A stretch of DNA of 64,000 nt, from positions 1 to 64,000 of the forward strand of contig NZ_NNBL01000009.1 in assembly GCF_002803065.1 (NCBI RefSeq). The letters run 5' to 3'. The position numbers were made by a program, and so were the translations under genes. The notes below the pieces were generated by a model. It saw only the letters and a program-made list of their open reading frames with translations, did not search any database and was not told the origin of the DNA. This DNA comes from Streptomyces sp. CB01635 (GTDB lineage Bacteria > Actinomycetota > Actinomycetes > Streptomycetales > Streptomycetaceae). Positions 44,049 to 53,088 of this stretch are shown in pieces. How positions within the stretch are numbered: the stretch's first letter is position 1; each line of letters opens with the position of its first letter.

Positions 44049-47000
44049 ATGTCCGCCGGTGACGCGGCGGCGCGGTCGTACCGCGCTCAGCATCCCGTCC
44101 GCTTCGTGACCGCTTCGAGCCTCTTCGACGGCCATGACGCGTCGATCAACATCATGCGGCGCATCCTGCAGGCCCAGGGCGCGGAGGTGATCCACCTCGG
44201 GCACAACCGCTCGGTGAGCGAGGTCGTGGACGCCGCCCTGGAGGAGGACGTCCAGGGGGTGGCCGTCAGCTCCTATCAGGGCGGCCACATCGAGTATTTC
44301 GAGTACCTCGTCGAGTCGTTGCGGGAGCGCGGCGCCGGGCAGGTGCGCGTGTTCGGCGGGGGCGGCGGCGTGATCGTGCCGCAGGAGATCGAACGTCTGT
44401 CGCGGGCGGGCGTACGGATCTTCTCGCCCGAGGACGGGCAGCGGCTCGGTCTCGTCGGCATGATCCGGGCGATGATCGAGGAGTGCGACACCGCACCGTG
44501 GGAGGAGGCGCCCGCCGAGATCGGCCGGGTGCTGGCCGGTGAGCGCCCGGCGCTCGCCCGGCTGCTGTCCGGGGCCGCGGCCGGGACGGTGCCCGCCGCG
44601 GATCTGCGGGCGCTGGAGAAGGCGGCCGGGGCGCGGCCGGTGCCGGTGCTCGGCATCACCGGCACCGGCGGATCCGGCAAGTCCTCGCTCACCGACGAGC
44701 TCGTCCGCAGGCTCCGTACCGATCAGGGTGACGCGCTGCGGGTGGCGGTCCTCGCCGTGGATCCCACCCGGCGCCGGGGCGGCGGCGCCCTGCTGGGCGA
44801 CCGCATCCGTATGAACTCCCTCGACGGCGACCGGGTCTTCTTCCGCTCGCTGGCAACCCGGGGCAGCGGCGAACTCCCCGAAGGTCTGGGCGAGTCGATC
44901 ACCGCCTGCAAGGCGGCCGGCTACGACCTGGTCGTCGTCGAGACGCCCGGCATCGGTCAGGGTGACGCGGCGATCGTTCCCTACGCGGATGTGTCGCTGT
45001 ACGTCATGACACCCGAGTTCGGCGCGGCCTCGCAGCTCGAGAAGATCGACATGCTCGACTTCGCGGACGTCGTCGCCATCAACAAGTTCGAGCGGCGGGG
45101 CGCGGCGGACGCGATGCGCGACGTCGGGCGTCAACTCGTCCGCAACCGGGAGGCGTTCGGCTCCCGCCCCGACGAGATGCCGGTCTTCGGCACCAGTGCC
45201 GCGACCTTCAACGACGACGGCGTCACCGCGCTCTACCAGCACCTGCGCACCCTCCTCGGCGAGCGAGGCATGCCGGTCCGTCCCGGCGCACTGCCCGCGG
45301 TGTCGGTCCGCCATTCCAGTGGCGCGGCGCAGATTGTGCCCCCGTCGCGGGCTCGCTATCTGGCCGGCATCGCCGAGACGGTGCGTACGTACCATGCGCA
45401 CACCGGCGACCAGGCCGATGCGGCCCGCAGGGTGCAGCAACTGACAGCGGTTCGCGACGAGTTGATCGTGGCGCGGGCGTCGCCCTCCGACGTCGACCGG
45501 TTGCTGGGCGAGGCGCGGGAGCGACTGGACAAGGACGCCCGAGGCGCGCTGGAGCGGTGGCCGGAAACCGTACAGGCCTACAGCGGCGACGAGTTGGTGG
45601 TCACCGTGCGCGGCCGGGAGCTGCGCACGGGCCTGGTGCGCGAGTCGCTGTCGGGCAGCCGGATACCCCGGGTGGCGCTGCCGCGGTACACCGACCACGG
45701 GGAGCTGCTGCGGTTTCTGCGGGAGGAGAACCTGCCGGGCTCGTTCCCGTTCACGGCCGGGGTGTTCCCCTTCAAGCGGGAGGGCGAGGACCCGGCGCGG
45801 ATGTTCGCGGGCGAGGGCGATCCGTTCCGCACGAACCGCCGCTTCAAGCTGCTCTCCGAGGGCGGCGAGGCGACCCGCCTGTCCACGGCCTTCGACTCCG
45901 TCACGCTGTACGGCCGCGACCCCGATCCGCGCCCCGACGTCTACGGCAAGGTGGGCACCTCGGGCGTCTCGGTGGCGACGCTGGACGACATGAAGGCGCT
46001 GTACGACGGGTTCGACCTGGTCGCGCCGACCACCTCCGTCTCGATGACGATCAACGGCCCGGCGCCGACGATCCTCGCGTTCTTCCTCAACACCGCCATC
46101 GACCAGCGGCTCGGCGCGTACGCCGCAGAACATGACCACACGCCCACTCCGGAACAGGCGCTGGAGATCCGGGCCGACGTCCTGCGCAGTGTCCGCGGCA
46201 CCGTACAGGCCGACATCCTCAAGGAGGACCAGGGCCAGAACACCTGCCTGTTCTCCACGGAGTTCAGCCTGCGCATGATGGGCGACATCCAGGAGTGGTT
46301 CATCGCTCAGGACGTGCGCAACTTCTACTCGGTCTCCATCTCCGGCTACCACATCGCCGAGGCCGGGGCGAACCCGATCAGCCAACTCGCCTTCACGCTC
46401 GCCAACGGGTTCACGTACGTCGAGTCGTACCTGGCCCGCGGCATGGACATCGACGACTTCGCGCCGAACCTGTCGTTCTTCTTCTCCAACGGCATGGACC
46501 CGGAGTACTCGGTGCTCGGCCGGGTGGCCCGCCGCATCTGGGCCGTGGCGATGCGCGACCGGTACGGGGCGAACGAGCGCAGCCAGAAGCTCAAGTACCA
46601 CGTGCAGACCTCCGGCCGCTCCCTGCACGCCCAAGAGATGGACTTCAACGACATCCGCACCACCCTGCAGGCACTCATCGCGATCTACGACAACTGCAAC
46701 AGCCTGCACACCAACGCCTTCGACGAGGCCGTCACCACCCCCACCGAGGACTCGGTGCGCCGGGCACTCGCCATCCAGCTGATCATCAACCGTGAGTGGG
46801 GCCTTGCGATGAACGAGAACCCGCTGCAGGGCTCGTACATCATCAACGAGCTCACCGACCTCCTGGAGGAGGCGGTGCTCACGGAGTTCGAGCGGATCAG
46901 CGAGCGGGGCGGGGTGCTCGGCGCGATGGAGACGGGCTACCAACGAGGTCGGATCCAGGACGAGTCGCTGCTCTACGAGGAGCGCAAGCACGACGGCACC

Positions 47001-47300
47001 CTGCCGATCATCGGCGTCAACACCTTCCGCAACCCCCGGGCCGAGGACGGGCAAAGCGCGCCCGTCGTCGAACTGGCCCGCGCCACCGAGCAGGAGAAGC
47101 AGTCCCAGCTCGCCCGCGTCCAGGACTTCCAGGCCCGCCACGAGGACGCGGCCCGGAACGCGCTGGCCGACCTCAAGCGGGCCGCGGCCGGCGGGGAGAA
47201 CGTCTTCGCCGTGCTGATGGACGCCGCGCGGGTCTGCTCCCTCCAGCAGATCACCGAGGCGTTCTTCGAGGTGGGCGGGGCGTACCGGCGCAACGTCTGA
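44049..47300 (+). CDS. icmF: Fused isobutyryl-CoA mutase IcmF (B12 domain, GTPase chaperone, mutase)
   Basis: A 1083-residue coenzyme B12 enzyme in the usual IcmF order. The cobalamin domain carries FDGHDASINIMRRIL (His29 the lower ligand). A MeaB-like GTPase has Walker A GTGGSGKSS at residue 205, VVVETPGIGQGD and NKFE. A large mutase barrel follows, with SGRSLHAQEMDFNDIRTTLQ and NCNSLHTNAFDEA. Phe573 in FPFTAGVFPF occupies the place where methylmalonyl-CoA mutase has Tyr, favouring a neutral acyl group. IcmF interconverts isobutyryl- and n-butyryl-CoA, and in some species pivalyl- and isovaleryl-CoA. ATG 44049 has AGGAG 5 bases upstream. Confidence 0.93.
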   Translation: MSAGDAAARSYRAQHPVRFVTASSLFDGHDASINIMRRILQAQGAEVIHLGHNRSVSEVVDAALEEDVQGVAVSSYQGGHIEYFEYLVESLRERGAGQVRVFGGGGGVIVPQEIERLSRAGVRIFSPEDGQRLGLVGMIRAMIEECDTAPWEEAPAEIGRVLAGERPALARLLSGAAAGTVPAADLRALEKAAGARPVPVLGITGTGGSGKSSLTDELVRRLRTDQGDALRVAVLAVDPTRRRGGGALLGDRIRMNSLDGDRVFFRSLATRGSGELPEGLGESITACKAAGYDLVVVETPGIGQGDAAIVPYADVSLYVMTPEFGAASQLEKIDMLDFADVVAINKFERRGAADAMRDVGRQLVRNREAFGSRPDEMPVFGTSAATFNDDGVTALYQHLRTLLGERGMPVRPGALPAVSVRHSSGAAQIVPPSRARYLAGIAETVRTYHAHTGDQADAARRVQQLTAVRDELIVARASPSDVDRLLGEARERLDKDARGALERWPETVQAYSGDELVVTVRGRELRTGLVRESLSGSRIPRVALPRYTDHGELLRFLREENLPGSFPFTAGVFPFKREGEDPARMFAGEGDPFRTNRRFKLLSEGGEATRLSTAFDSVTLYGRDPDPRPDVYGKVGTSGVSVATLDDMKALYDGFDLVAPTTSVSMTINGPAPTILAFFLNTAIDQRLGAYAAEHDHTPTPEQALEIRADVLRSVRGTVQADILKEDQGQNTCLFSTEFSLRMMGDIQEWFIAQDVRNFYSVSISGYHIAEAGANPISQLAFTLANGFTYVESYLARGMDIDDFAPNLSFFFSNGMDPEYSVLGRVARRIWAVAMRDRYGANERSQKLKYHVQTSGRSLHAQEMDFNDIRTTLQALIAIYDNCNSLHTNAFDEAVTTPTEDSVRRALAIQLIINREWGLAMNENPLQGSYIINELTDLLEEAVLTEFERISERGGVLGAMETGYQRGRIQDESLLYEERKHDGTLPIIGVNTFRNPRAEDGQSAPVVELARATEQEKQSQLARVQDFQARHEDAARNALADLKRAAAGGENVFAVLMDAARVCSLQQITEAFFEVGGAYRRNV

Positions 47301-47352
47301 CGCCTTCCACATCACCGACCCTCTTCAACTCTCCCATCAGGGAAGGACTTTC

Positions 47353-48216
47353 ATGACTGCGATCTCCCGCCTCGGCGTCGTCGGCTGCGGCCTCATGGGC
47401 TCCGGCATCGCCGAGGTCGCCGCGCTACGTGGCCTCGACGTGACCGTCGCCGAATCGACCCCCGAGCTGGCCTCCGCCGGCCGCGCCCGCGTCACCGCGT
47501 CCCTCGACCGCGGGCTGCGACGCAGCAAGCTCACCGAGGCCGATCGCGACCAGGCGCTCGCCCGGCTCTCCTTCACGCACGACCTGGGGGACCTGTCCGA
47601 CCGGCAGTTCGTGGTCGAAGCCGTCGCCGAGAACCGGGAGGTGAAACTCGAGGTCTTCCGTCAGCTGGACAAGGTGCTGGCCGACCCGCAGGCCGTGCTC
47701 GCCACGAACACCTCGTCGCTCCCCGTCGTCGACCTCGCCGTCGCCACCGGCCGCGCCTCCCAGGTGGTGGGCCTGCACTTCTTCAACCCCGTGCCGGTAC
47801 AGAAGCTCGTCGAGGTGATCCCCTCCCTCACCACCGGCGCCGACACCCTGGCCCGTGCCCGTGACTTCGCCGCCGAAGGGCTCGGCAAGGAGGTCGTGCA
47901 GGCGCCCGACCGGTCGGGCTTCGTGGTCAACGCCCTACTGGTGCCGTATCTGCTCGCCGCCATCCGCATGGTCGAGTCCGGCGCGGCCCGTCCCGAGGAC
48001 ATCGACCGCGGGATGGAGCTGGGCTGCGCCCAGCCGATGGGTCCGCTGCGACTGCTCGACCTGATCGGCCTGGACACCGCACAGGCCGTCGCCGAGTCGC
48101 TGTACGAGGAGTTCAAGGAGCCCCTGTACGCCGCTCCCCCGCTGCTGCAGCGGATGGTGGCCGCGGGGCATCTGGGCCGCAAGAGCGGCCGCGGGTTCTA
48201 CGCGTACGACGCCTGA
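47353..48216 (+). CDS. 3-hydroxyacyl-CoA dehydrogenase (hydroxybutyryl-CoA dehydrogenase type)
   Basis: A 287-residue enzyme. The NAD fold is LGVVGCGLMGSGIAEVAAL, the catalytic His-Asn region NTSSLPVVDLAVATGRASQV and HFFNPVPVQKLVEVI, and the C-terminal dimerisation domain is complete. It oxidises (S)-3-hydroxybutyryl-CoA or similar. It follows icmF by 52 bp with GGAAGG upstream, so the n-butyryl-CoA made by the mutase can enter beta-oxidation. Confidence 0.9.
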   Translation: MTAISRLGVVGCGLMGSGIAEVAALRGLDVTVAESTPELASAGRARVTASLDRGLRRSKLTEADRDQALARLSFTHDLGDLSDRQFVVEAVAENREVKLEVFRQLDKVLADPQAVLATNTSSLPVVDLAVATGRASQVVGLHFFNPVPVQKLVEVIPSLTTGADTLARARDFAAEGLGKEVVQAPDRSGFVVNALLVPYLLAAIRMVESGAARPEDIDRGMELGCAQPMGPLRLLDLIGLDTAQAVAESLYEEFKEPLYAAPPLLQRMVAAGHLGRKSGRGFYAYDA

Positions 48217-48236
48217 CGACAACACATCACCACGTA

Positions 48237-48272
48237 GCACGAGCCGGCCGCTGGACAGCGGCCGGCTCGTGC
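48237..48272. terminator. Bidirectional hairpin terminator
   Basis: A stem of about 16 bp with a 4-nt loop sits between the converging 3-hydroxyacyl-CoA dehydrogenase and GMC genes and can stop both transcripts. Confidence 0.8.
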
Positions 48273-48297
48273 ACAGCGGTACCAGGTTGTCCGGCGG

Positions 48298-49827
48298 TCA
48301 GCCGCCCACGCGCAGGTCGTCGGCGATGCGCTCGGCCAGCATCATGGTCGTCGTGTTGGTCGGCAGCGCCGGGATGTCCGGCATGATCGAGGCGTCCACG
48401 ACGTACAGGCCGTGAGTGCCGTGTACCTTGCCGTACTGGTCCACGACCGCGGTGGACGTCCCCTCGCCGCCCATCGCACACGTACCGACGGCGTGGCAGC
48501 AGGTGTTCTTGCCCTGGAGGACGGCGCGGACCAGATCGGCGTCGGTGGTCACCGCGGGGCCCGGCCAGGTCTCGGCCTTGATGTATTTCCGCAGCGGGGA
48601 CGACTCCATGATCTGCCGCATGTGGCGGATGCCGGACACGATGCGCCGCAGGTCGTCGGGGTGCTCGAACAGGCCGAGGCCGATCCGCGGTGCGGCGTCC
48701 GGGTCGCGGGAGACGATCTCCATGCTGCCCAGGGAGTAGGGGCGGTAGAGGACGAGCGGCACCAGGAGTTCACCAGGCTCCATCGTCAGCAGGACGGCGT
48801 GCAGGTCGACGGCGCCGCCGCTGTCGGCGCCGCCCGCGGCGAAGGTGAGCACGCTCTGCAGGGGCGGCGTGAGTTCACCGACGGCCTCCTCGTCCGCCTG
48901 GTAGGTGAGGTAGACCATCGGGTGGTCGCGCAGGTTACGGCCGACGCCTTCGAGGGCGCGGACCACCGGTATGGACAGCTCCTCGAGGATCCGCTGCGGG
49001 CCTACACCGGAGCGCATCAGGATCGACGGGCTGCCGATCGAGCCCGCGGCGAGCACGACCAGGTCGGCCTCCAGCCGGGTTCCGTCGGTGAGGAGCACGG
49101 CACGGGCCGTGGCGCCCTCGGTGAACTCCACGCGGTCCACGGTCCGTTCGCCGAGGACGGTGAGATTCGCGCGGCCCCGGGCCGGGCCGAGGTAGGCGAG
49201 GGCCGAGCTCTGGCGGATTCCGTTCGCGCGGTTGAGGGGCAGCGGGCCTGCGCCGAGCTGGTCGGCGCCGTTCATGTCCTGGTGCACTCGGTGGCCGGCC
49301 TGGGCGCAGGCGTCCAGGAACGCGGCCTGGACCGGGCGCAGCCCGCTGCTTTCGGTGAAGCGCTCGATGTGCACGGGGCCGCCGGTGCCGTGCAGTTCAC
49401 CGCCGACCGGGTCGTCCTCCAGCTTCTTCAGGTACGGCAGGACCTGGTCCCAGGACCAGCGGTCGTTGCCGAGGCCGGTCCAGCGGGCGAGGTCGTCTGG
49501 GGTGGGGCGCAGGGCGTTGGCGCCGTTGACGGACGAGGAGCCGCCGATGACCTTTCCCCGCAGGACGGGGACGGACTCCTTGTCCACCTTGCCGAACATC
49601 GGGATGCTGTCGGCCACGGCGACCTCGTCGGTCGACGTGTAGCCCCAGTCGTGGGTCGTGAACCCGATCCTGTCGGCGTCGAGGATCTCGGGGGCGGTCT
49701 CCTCCGGCGTGCGGTAGTCGGGACCCGCCTCGATCAGCGTGACCGAGTTGCCGGGATCCTCGCTGAGCCGGGCGGCCAGGACTCCTCCTGCGGAGCCGCC
49801 TCCACACACCACGATGCGACGTGCCAT
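48298..49827 (-). CDS. GMC-family flavoprotein alcohol oxidoreductase
   Basis: A 509-residue GMC oxidoreductase (choline dehydrogenase-like). The FAD fold is VCGGGSAGGVLAARLSEDPG, the second motif is VIGGSSSVNGANALR, and the C-terminal catalytic His-containing region runs from CHAVGTCAMGG to the distal Asn/Pro motif ALPTNTTTMM. It oxidises a primary or secondary alcohol and donates electrons to a carrier or to O2. Last gene of the operon that starts with the Liv permease. Paired with the aldehyde dehydrogenase it would convert an alcohol to an acid. ATG 49827 with GAGG upstream. Confidence 0.86.
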   Translation of the reverse strand: MARRIVVCGGGSAGGVLAARLSEDPGNSVTLIEAGPDYRTPEETAPEILDADRIGFTTHDWGYTSTDEVAVADSIPMFGKVDKESVPVLRGKVIGGSSSVNGANALRPTPDDLARWTGLGNDRWSWDQVLPYLKKLEDDPVGGELHGTGGPVHIERFTESSGLRPVQAAFLDACAQAGHRVHQDMNGADQLGAGPLPLNRANGIRQSSALAYLGPARGRANLTVLGERTVDRVEFTEGATARAVLLTDGTRLEADLVVLAAGSIGSPSILMRSGVGPQRILEELSIPVVRALEGVGRNLRDHPMVYLTYQADEEAVGELTPPLQSVLTFAAGGADSGGAVDLHAVLLTMEPGELLVPLVLYRPYSLGSMEIVSRDPDAAPRIGLGLFEHPDDLRRIVSGIRHMRQIMESSPLRKYIKAETWPGPAVTTDADLVRAVLQGKNTCCHAVGTCAMGGEGTSTAVVDQYGKVHGTHGLYVVDASIMPDIPALPTNTTTMMLAERIADDLRVGG

Positions 49828-49909
49828 TGCTACCTCGCTCTTCTTGAATGGTCGGGAACCAACAGGCGGGCGGGCCGCCGCTGATCGGTGCCCCGCCAGG
49901 ACGTTCGGC

Positions 49910-51871
49910 TCAGGGCATGGCCGGCAGCGGTCCGGCGGCGACCGCCTCCGCGGCCGCGCGCCCCTCGGCGACGGCGTGCGTGATGCGGCGCGGTACGACG
50001 CAGTCGCCGACGGCGCGGACACTCTGTCCGTCGGCCGGGGTGAAGTCCGGGCGGCGCGGACGCCGTTCGCCGACGGTCACCAGGAGGTCGGCGGCGAGGT
50101 CCGTCTCCTGGCCGTCCAGGACATGGCGCAGCCGCACACCGTCCCCGGTCGTCGACGTCACGCCGCTCATGGCGACGACACGGAGCGGCGCGCCGGTCAG
50201 GCGGTTCATCAGCTGGGTGCGGTTCTCCGGCGACAGGCCCGTGGCGAATCCGTTGCCGGGCGTGATGAGCGTGACCTCGCGGGCGCCGGCTGCGAGGGCG
50301 CTCTCGACGGCGCTGACGCCCTGCCACCAGCCGAAGCCGTCGTCGAGGACGGCGACCCTGGGCGCCTGCGGCACGACGTCGGCGTACCGGCCGAGGAAGT
50401 CGGTGCTGGTGAGTGTCCGCAGCTCGCCCGGCATGGGGACCGTTGTCTCCTCGGCGCCGGTGGCGAGCACGATGTGGGCGTACTCCGCGAGTTCGCCGGC
50501 CGTCGGGGACGTGCCCAGACGTACGCGCACACCGAGGTCGGCGAGCCGGTCGCGCTGGAAGTCGACGAGCTTCTGCCACCCCGGGCGGTGTGCGGCGAGG
50601 GCGGCGAGGCGGGCCTGGCCGCCGACTTCTCGCGCGCTGTCGAAGACGACCACTGTGGCGCCGGTGCGGGCGAGCGCCATGGCGCACTCCATGCCGGCGG
50701 GCCCCGCGCCCAGGACGGCCACGGACCCGCTCCGGTGGCCGGGACGCCGGGTCAGGAGCAGGGGGACGGCCGGGCGGGCGGCGGCTCCCGGTGGTCCGAG
50801 CTCGGGGTTCACCGAGCAGGACCCGGTGGGCTCGAAGGTCCGGCAGCCCTCGTTGCAGCCTGTGCAGGGGCGTATGGAGCGCTCGTTGCCGACTGTCATC
50901 TTGCGGGCGAAGTCGGGGTCGGCGATGAACGGCCGTGCCATGCCGACGAGATCGGCGCCCGCGTCCAGCGCCCGCTCGATGTCGTGCGCCGCCCGGAACC
51001 CCTGGCTGACCAGCAGTGGCAGGGCGACCGCGGCACGCAGACGGGCCACGGCGTCGAGGAGCGGCGGGCGGGTGGTCGCCATGCCGGGGACGTAGGTGTT
51101 GCGGACGCCGGTCGTCACGTTGGCGTACGTGAAGGGCGAGGCGGCGATCAGCCGCGGGAGCAGCTCGACGAGGTCGTCCAGTCCGAGTCCGGAGTCCTTG
51201 CCGGGTTCCACCGATACCCGTACGCCAATGGGGAGTTGGCCGATCTCGGTGCGGATCGCGTCGATCACCTGGGCGAGCAGGGCGATGCGGTCGCCGTAGT
51301 CGTCGTCGCGGGTGTTGTTGACGCCGGAGAGGAACTGGGCGAGCAGATAGCCGTGCCCCGCGTGCAGCTCGACGCCGTGGAAGCCGGCCTGCACGCTGTT
51401 CGCCGCCGAGATGCGGAACGCGTCGACGACGCCGCGTACTTCCTCGGTGCTCAGCGCGTGCGGCGCGGACGCCTCGCGGGGCGAGCGGACGGCGGCGGCG
51501 GAGACCGGCGCGTAGTAGGTGCCGGCGCCCAGGGTCTCGCGGCCGAGGTGGACGAGTTGTGCGATGGCCACCGCGCCGCCGTCGGTGATGGCCTCGGCCC
51601 GGCGGCGTACCGCGTCCTCGATCTCGGGGCGCCACGCCTCGGTCAGATAGCGCTGCGGCAGGGTCGACTCGGGGGCGACGGCGGTGCCGCCGGTGATCAC
51701 CATGGCGGCACCGCCTTGGGCGAGGCGTCGCCAGTAGGTCGCGTCGGCCTCGGTGGGGGCCCCGTCGGCGACCGCCGCGGTGGCATGGGCCGTGGCGACA
51801 AGGCGGTTGCGGAGGGTGAGGGCCCCGAGCGTGAACGGCGCGGCGAGGGCGAGATCGGTGGGGTGTGTCAT
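49910..51871 (-). CDS. NADH:flavin oxidoreductase, old-yellow-enzyme/2,4-dienoyl-CoA reductase type
   Basis: A 653-residue flavoprotein. An FMN barrel covers about residues 1-325 (PFTLGALTLRNRLVATAHAT at the start). A [4Fe-4S] site follows at about 335-355 (CTGCNEGCRTFEPTGSC), then an FAD and an NAD fold (AVLGAGPAGMECAMALARTG). This is the domain plan of FadH, trimethylamine dehydrogenase and related ene-reductases. It could reduce a C=C bond or demethylate or oxidise a ring substrate. The next gene starts 24 bp upstream, inside the same operon. Confidence 0.86.
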   Translation of the reverse strand: MTHPTDLALAAPFTLGALTLRNRLVATAHATAAVADGAPTEADATYWRRLAQGGAAMVITGGTAVAPESTLPQRYLTEAWRPEIEDAVRRRAEAITDGGAVAIAQLVHLGRETLGAGTYYAPVSAAAVRSPREASAPHALSTEEVRGVVDAFRISAANSVQAGFHGVELHAGHGYLLAQFLSGVNNTRDDDYGDRIALLAQVIDAIRTEIGQLPIGVRVSVEPGKDSGLGLDDLVELLPRLIAASPFTYANVTTGVRNTYVPGMATTRPPLLDAVARLRAAVALPLLVSQGFRAAHDIERALDAGADLVGMARPFIADPDFARKMTVGNERSIRPCTGCNEGCRTFEPTGSCSVNPELGPPGAAARPAVPLLLTRRPGHRSGSVAVLGAGPAGMECAMALARTGATVVVFDSAREVGGQARLAALAAHRPGWQKLVDFQRDRLADLGVRVRLGTSPTAGELAEYAHIVLATGAEETTVPMPGELRTLTSTDFLGRYADVVPQAPRVAVLDDGFGWWQGVSAVESALAAGAREVTLITPGNGFATGLSPENRTQLMNRLTGAPLRVVAMSGVTSTTGDGVRLRHVLDGQETDLAADLLVTVGERRPRRPDFTPADGQSVRAVGDCVVPRRITHAVAEGRAAAEAVAAGPLPAMP

Positions 51872-51895
51872 GGGATGCGGCGTCTCCCTGCCCGC

Positions 51896-53029
51896 TCAGG
51901 CGGCGGATCGGGGGGCGAGCCCGACGAGTTCGGCGAGCCTTGCGCGGTTCTGGTCCGCCGTGCCGAACAGCGCTTCGCCGCTGCGGGCCCGGCGCACGTA
52001 CAGGTGTGCCGGGTGCTCCCAGGTGAAGCCGATCCCGCCGTGCAGCTGGACGTACTCGGCCGTCGCCAGGCGGAAGGTCTCGGAGCAGACCGCGGCGGCG
52101 GCGCTCGCGGCCACCGGCAGCTGCGGCGAGGCCGTGGCCACGCAGACGGTCGCGTACGAGGATGCCGAGCGGGCCGCCTCAAGGGCGACCAGCACGTCGG
52201 CCAGCCGGTGCTTGACCGCCTGGAACGAGCCGATGGGGCGCCCGAACTGCCGGCGCTGCGCGACGAATTCGACGGTGGCGTCCAGCGCGTGGCCGCTGCC
52301 GCCGACCTGCTCGGCGGCGAGCGCGGCCCGCCCGGCGTCGAGGGTCGCTGTCACCTCACCCGAGTTGCCCACGGGCGTGGCGGGTGCGCCGCGGAACTCC
52401 ACCCGTGCCTGGCGGCGCGTCTCGTCCAGGACGCGGTGCGGTGTCCGCACGCAGGTGTCCGCGGTCGGTTCACAGGAGAACAGCCGCGCGCCGTCGGGGG
52501 TTTGGGCCCGCACCACGATCAGGTCCGCACCGGCCCCGTCGAGCACGAAGTCGGCGGCACCGCGCAACACCCAGCCCGAAGTGCCGTGTTCGGCACCGAT
52601 GCCGGGCTCGGTGTCGTCGAATCCGGCCACGGTCGCGGTGAGCGTGCCGTCCGCGATCCTCGGCAGATGGCGCGCGCACGCCTGCCGGTCCCCGCTGTGC
52701 AGCAGGGCGTGCGCGGCAAGGACCACCGTGGGCAGCAGTGGCGCGCAGTACAGGGCGCGCCCCGACTCCTGCAGCGCCACGGCGAGTTCGGCGAAGGTGA
52801 ACCCCGATCCGCCGTACTCCTCCGGGATGGCAAGGCCGTGCACGCCGATCTCGCCCGCGAGCCGCGCCCAGAGCGCCTCGTCGTGTCCGCGTGGGGTGGC
52901 CAGCTGCTTGCGGACGTCCTCGGGGCCGCTCGTCTCGGTGAAGAAGTCCCTCAGGACCGTGCGCAGTTCCCGCTGTTCGTCGGTCTCGGACAGCGACTGG
53001 GGGTCGATTTCGGGGTGACGACTGTGCAT
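51896..53029 (-). CDS. Acyl-CoA dehydrogenase (beta-like)
   Basis: A 377-residue acyl-CoA dehydrogenase-fold protein. The C-terminus has YVQLHGGIGFTWEHPAHLYV, then ALFGTADQNRARLAELVG, without the YEGT or GGTDEIQ stretch. The middle FAD motif is also weak (TVAGFDDTEPGIG in place of CFAMTE). Such degenerate subunits are beta partners of alpha2beta2 dehydrogenases in actinobacterial steroid and terpene pathways. The alpha partner could be at 39158. ATG 53029 has GGAG upstream. Confidence 0.82.
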   Translation of the reverse strand: MHSRHPEIDPQSLSETDEQRELRTVLRDFFTETSGPEDVRKQLATPRGHDEALWARLAGEIGVHGLAIPEEYGGSGFTFAELAVALQESGRALYCAPLLPTVVLAAHALLHSGDRQACARHLPRIADGTLTATVAGFDDTEPGIGAEHGTSGWVLRGAADFVLDGAGADLIVVRAQTPDGARLFSCEPTADTCVRTPHRVLDETRRQARVEFRGAPATPVGNSGEVTATLDAGRAALAAEQVGGSGHALDATVEFVAQRRQFGRPIGSFQAVKHRLADVLVALEAARSASSYATVCVATASPQLPVAASAAAAVCSETFRLATAEYVQLHGGIGFTWEHPAHLYVRRARSGEALFGTADQNRARLAELVGLAPRSAA

Positions 53030-53088
53030 GGGAACTCCATCGTGCTCGGGTGGCGGGGTGCGGTGACGAGGGGGGGGTGGGGAGGCGG

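Noticed and set aside
44037..47315. A 1092-codon open frame on the minus strand opposite icmF
   Set aside because: It has no domain similarity and an Arg/Val/Asp/Gly-rich composition typical of antisense frames in GC-rich DNA; icmF on the other strand is certain.
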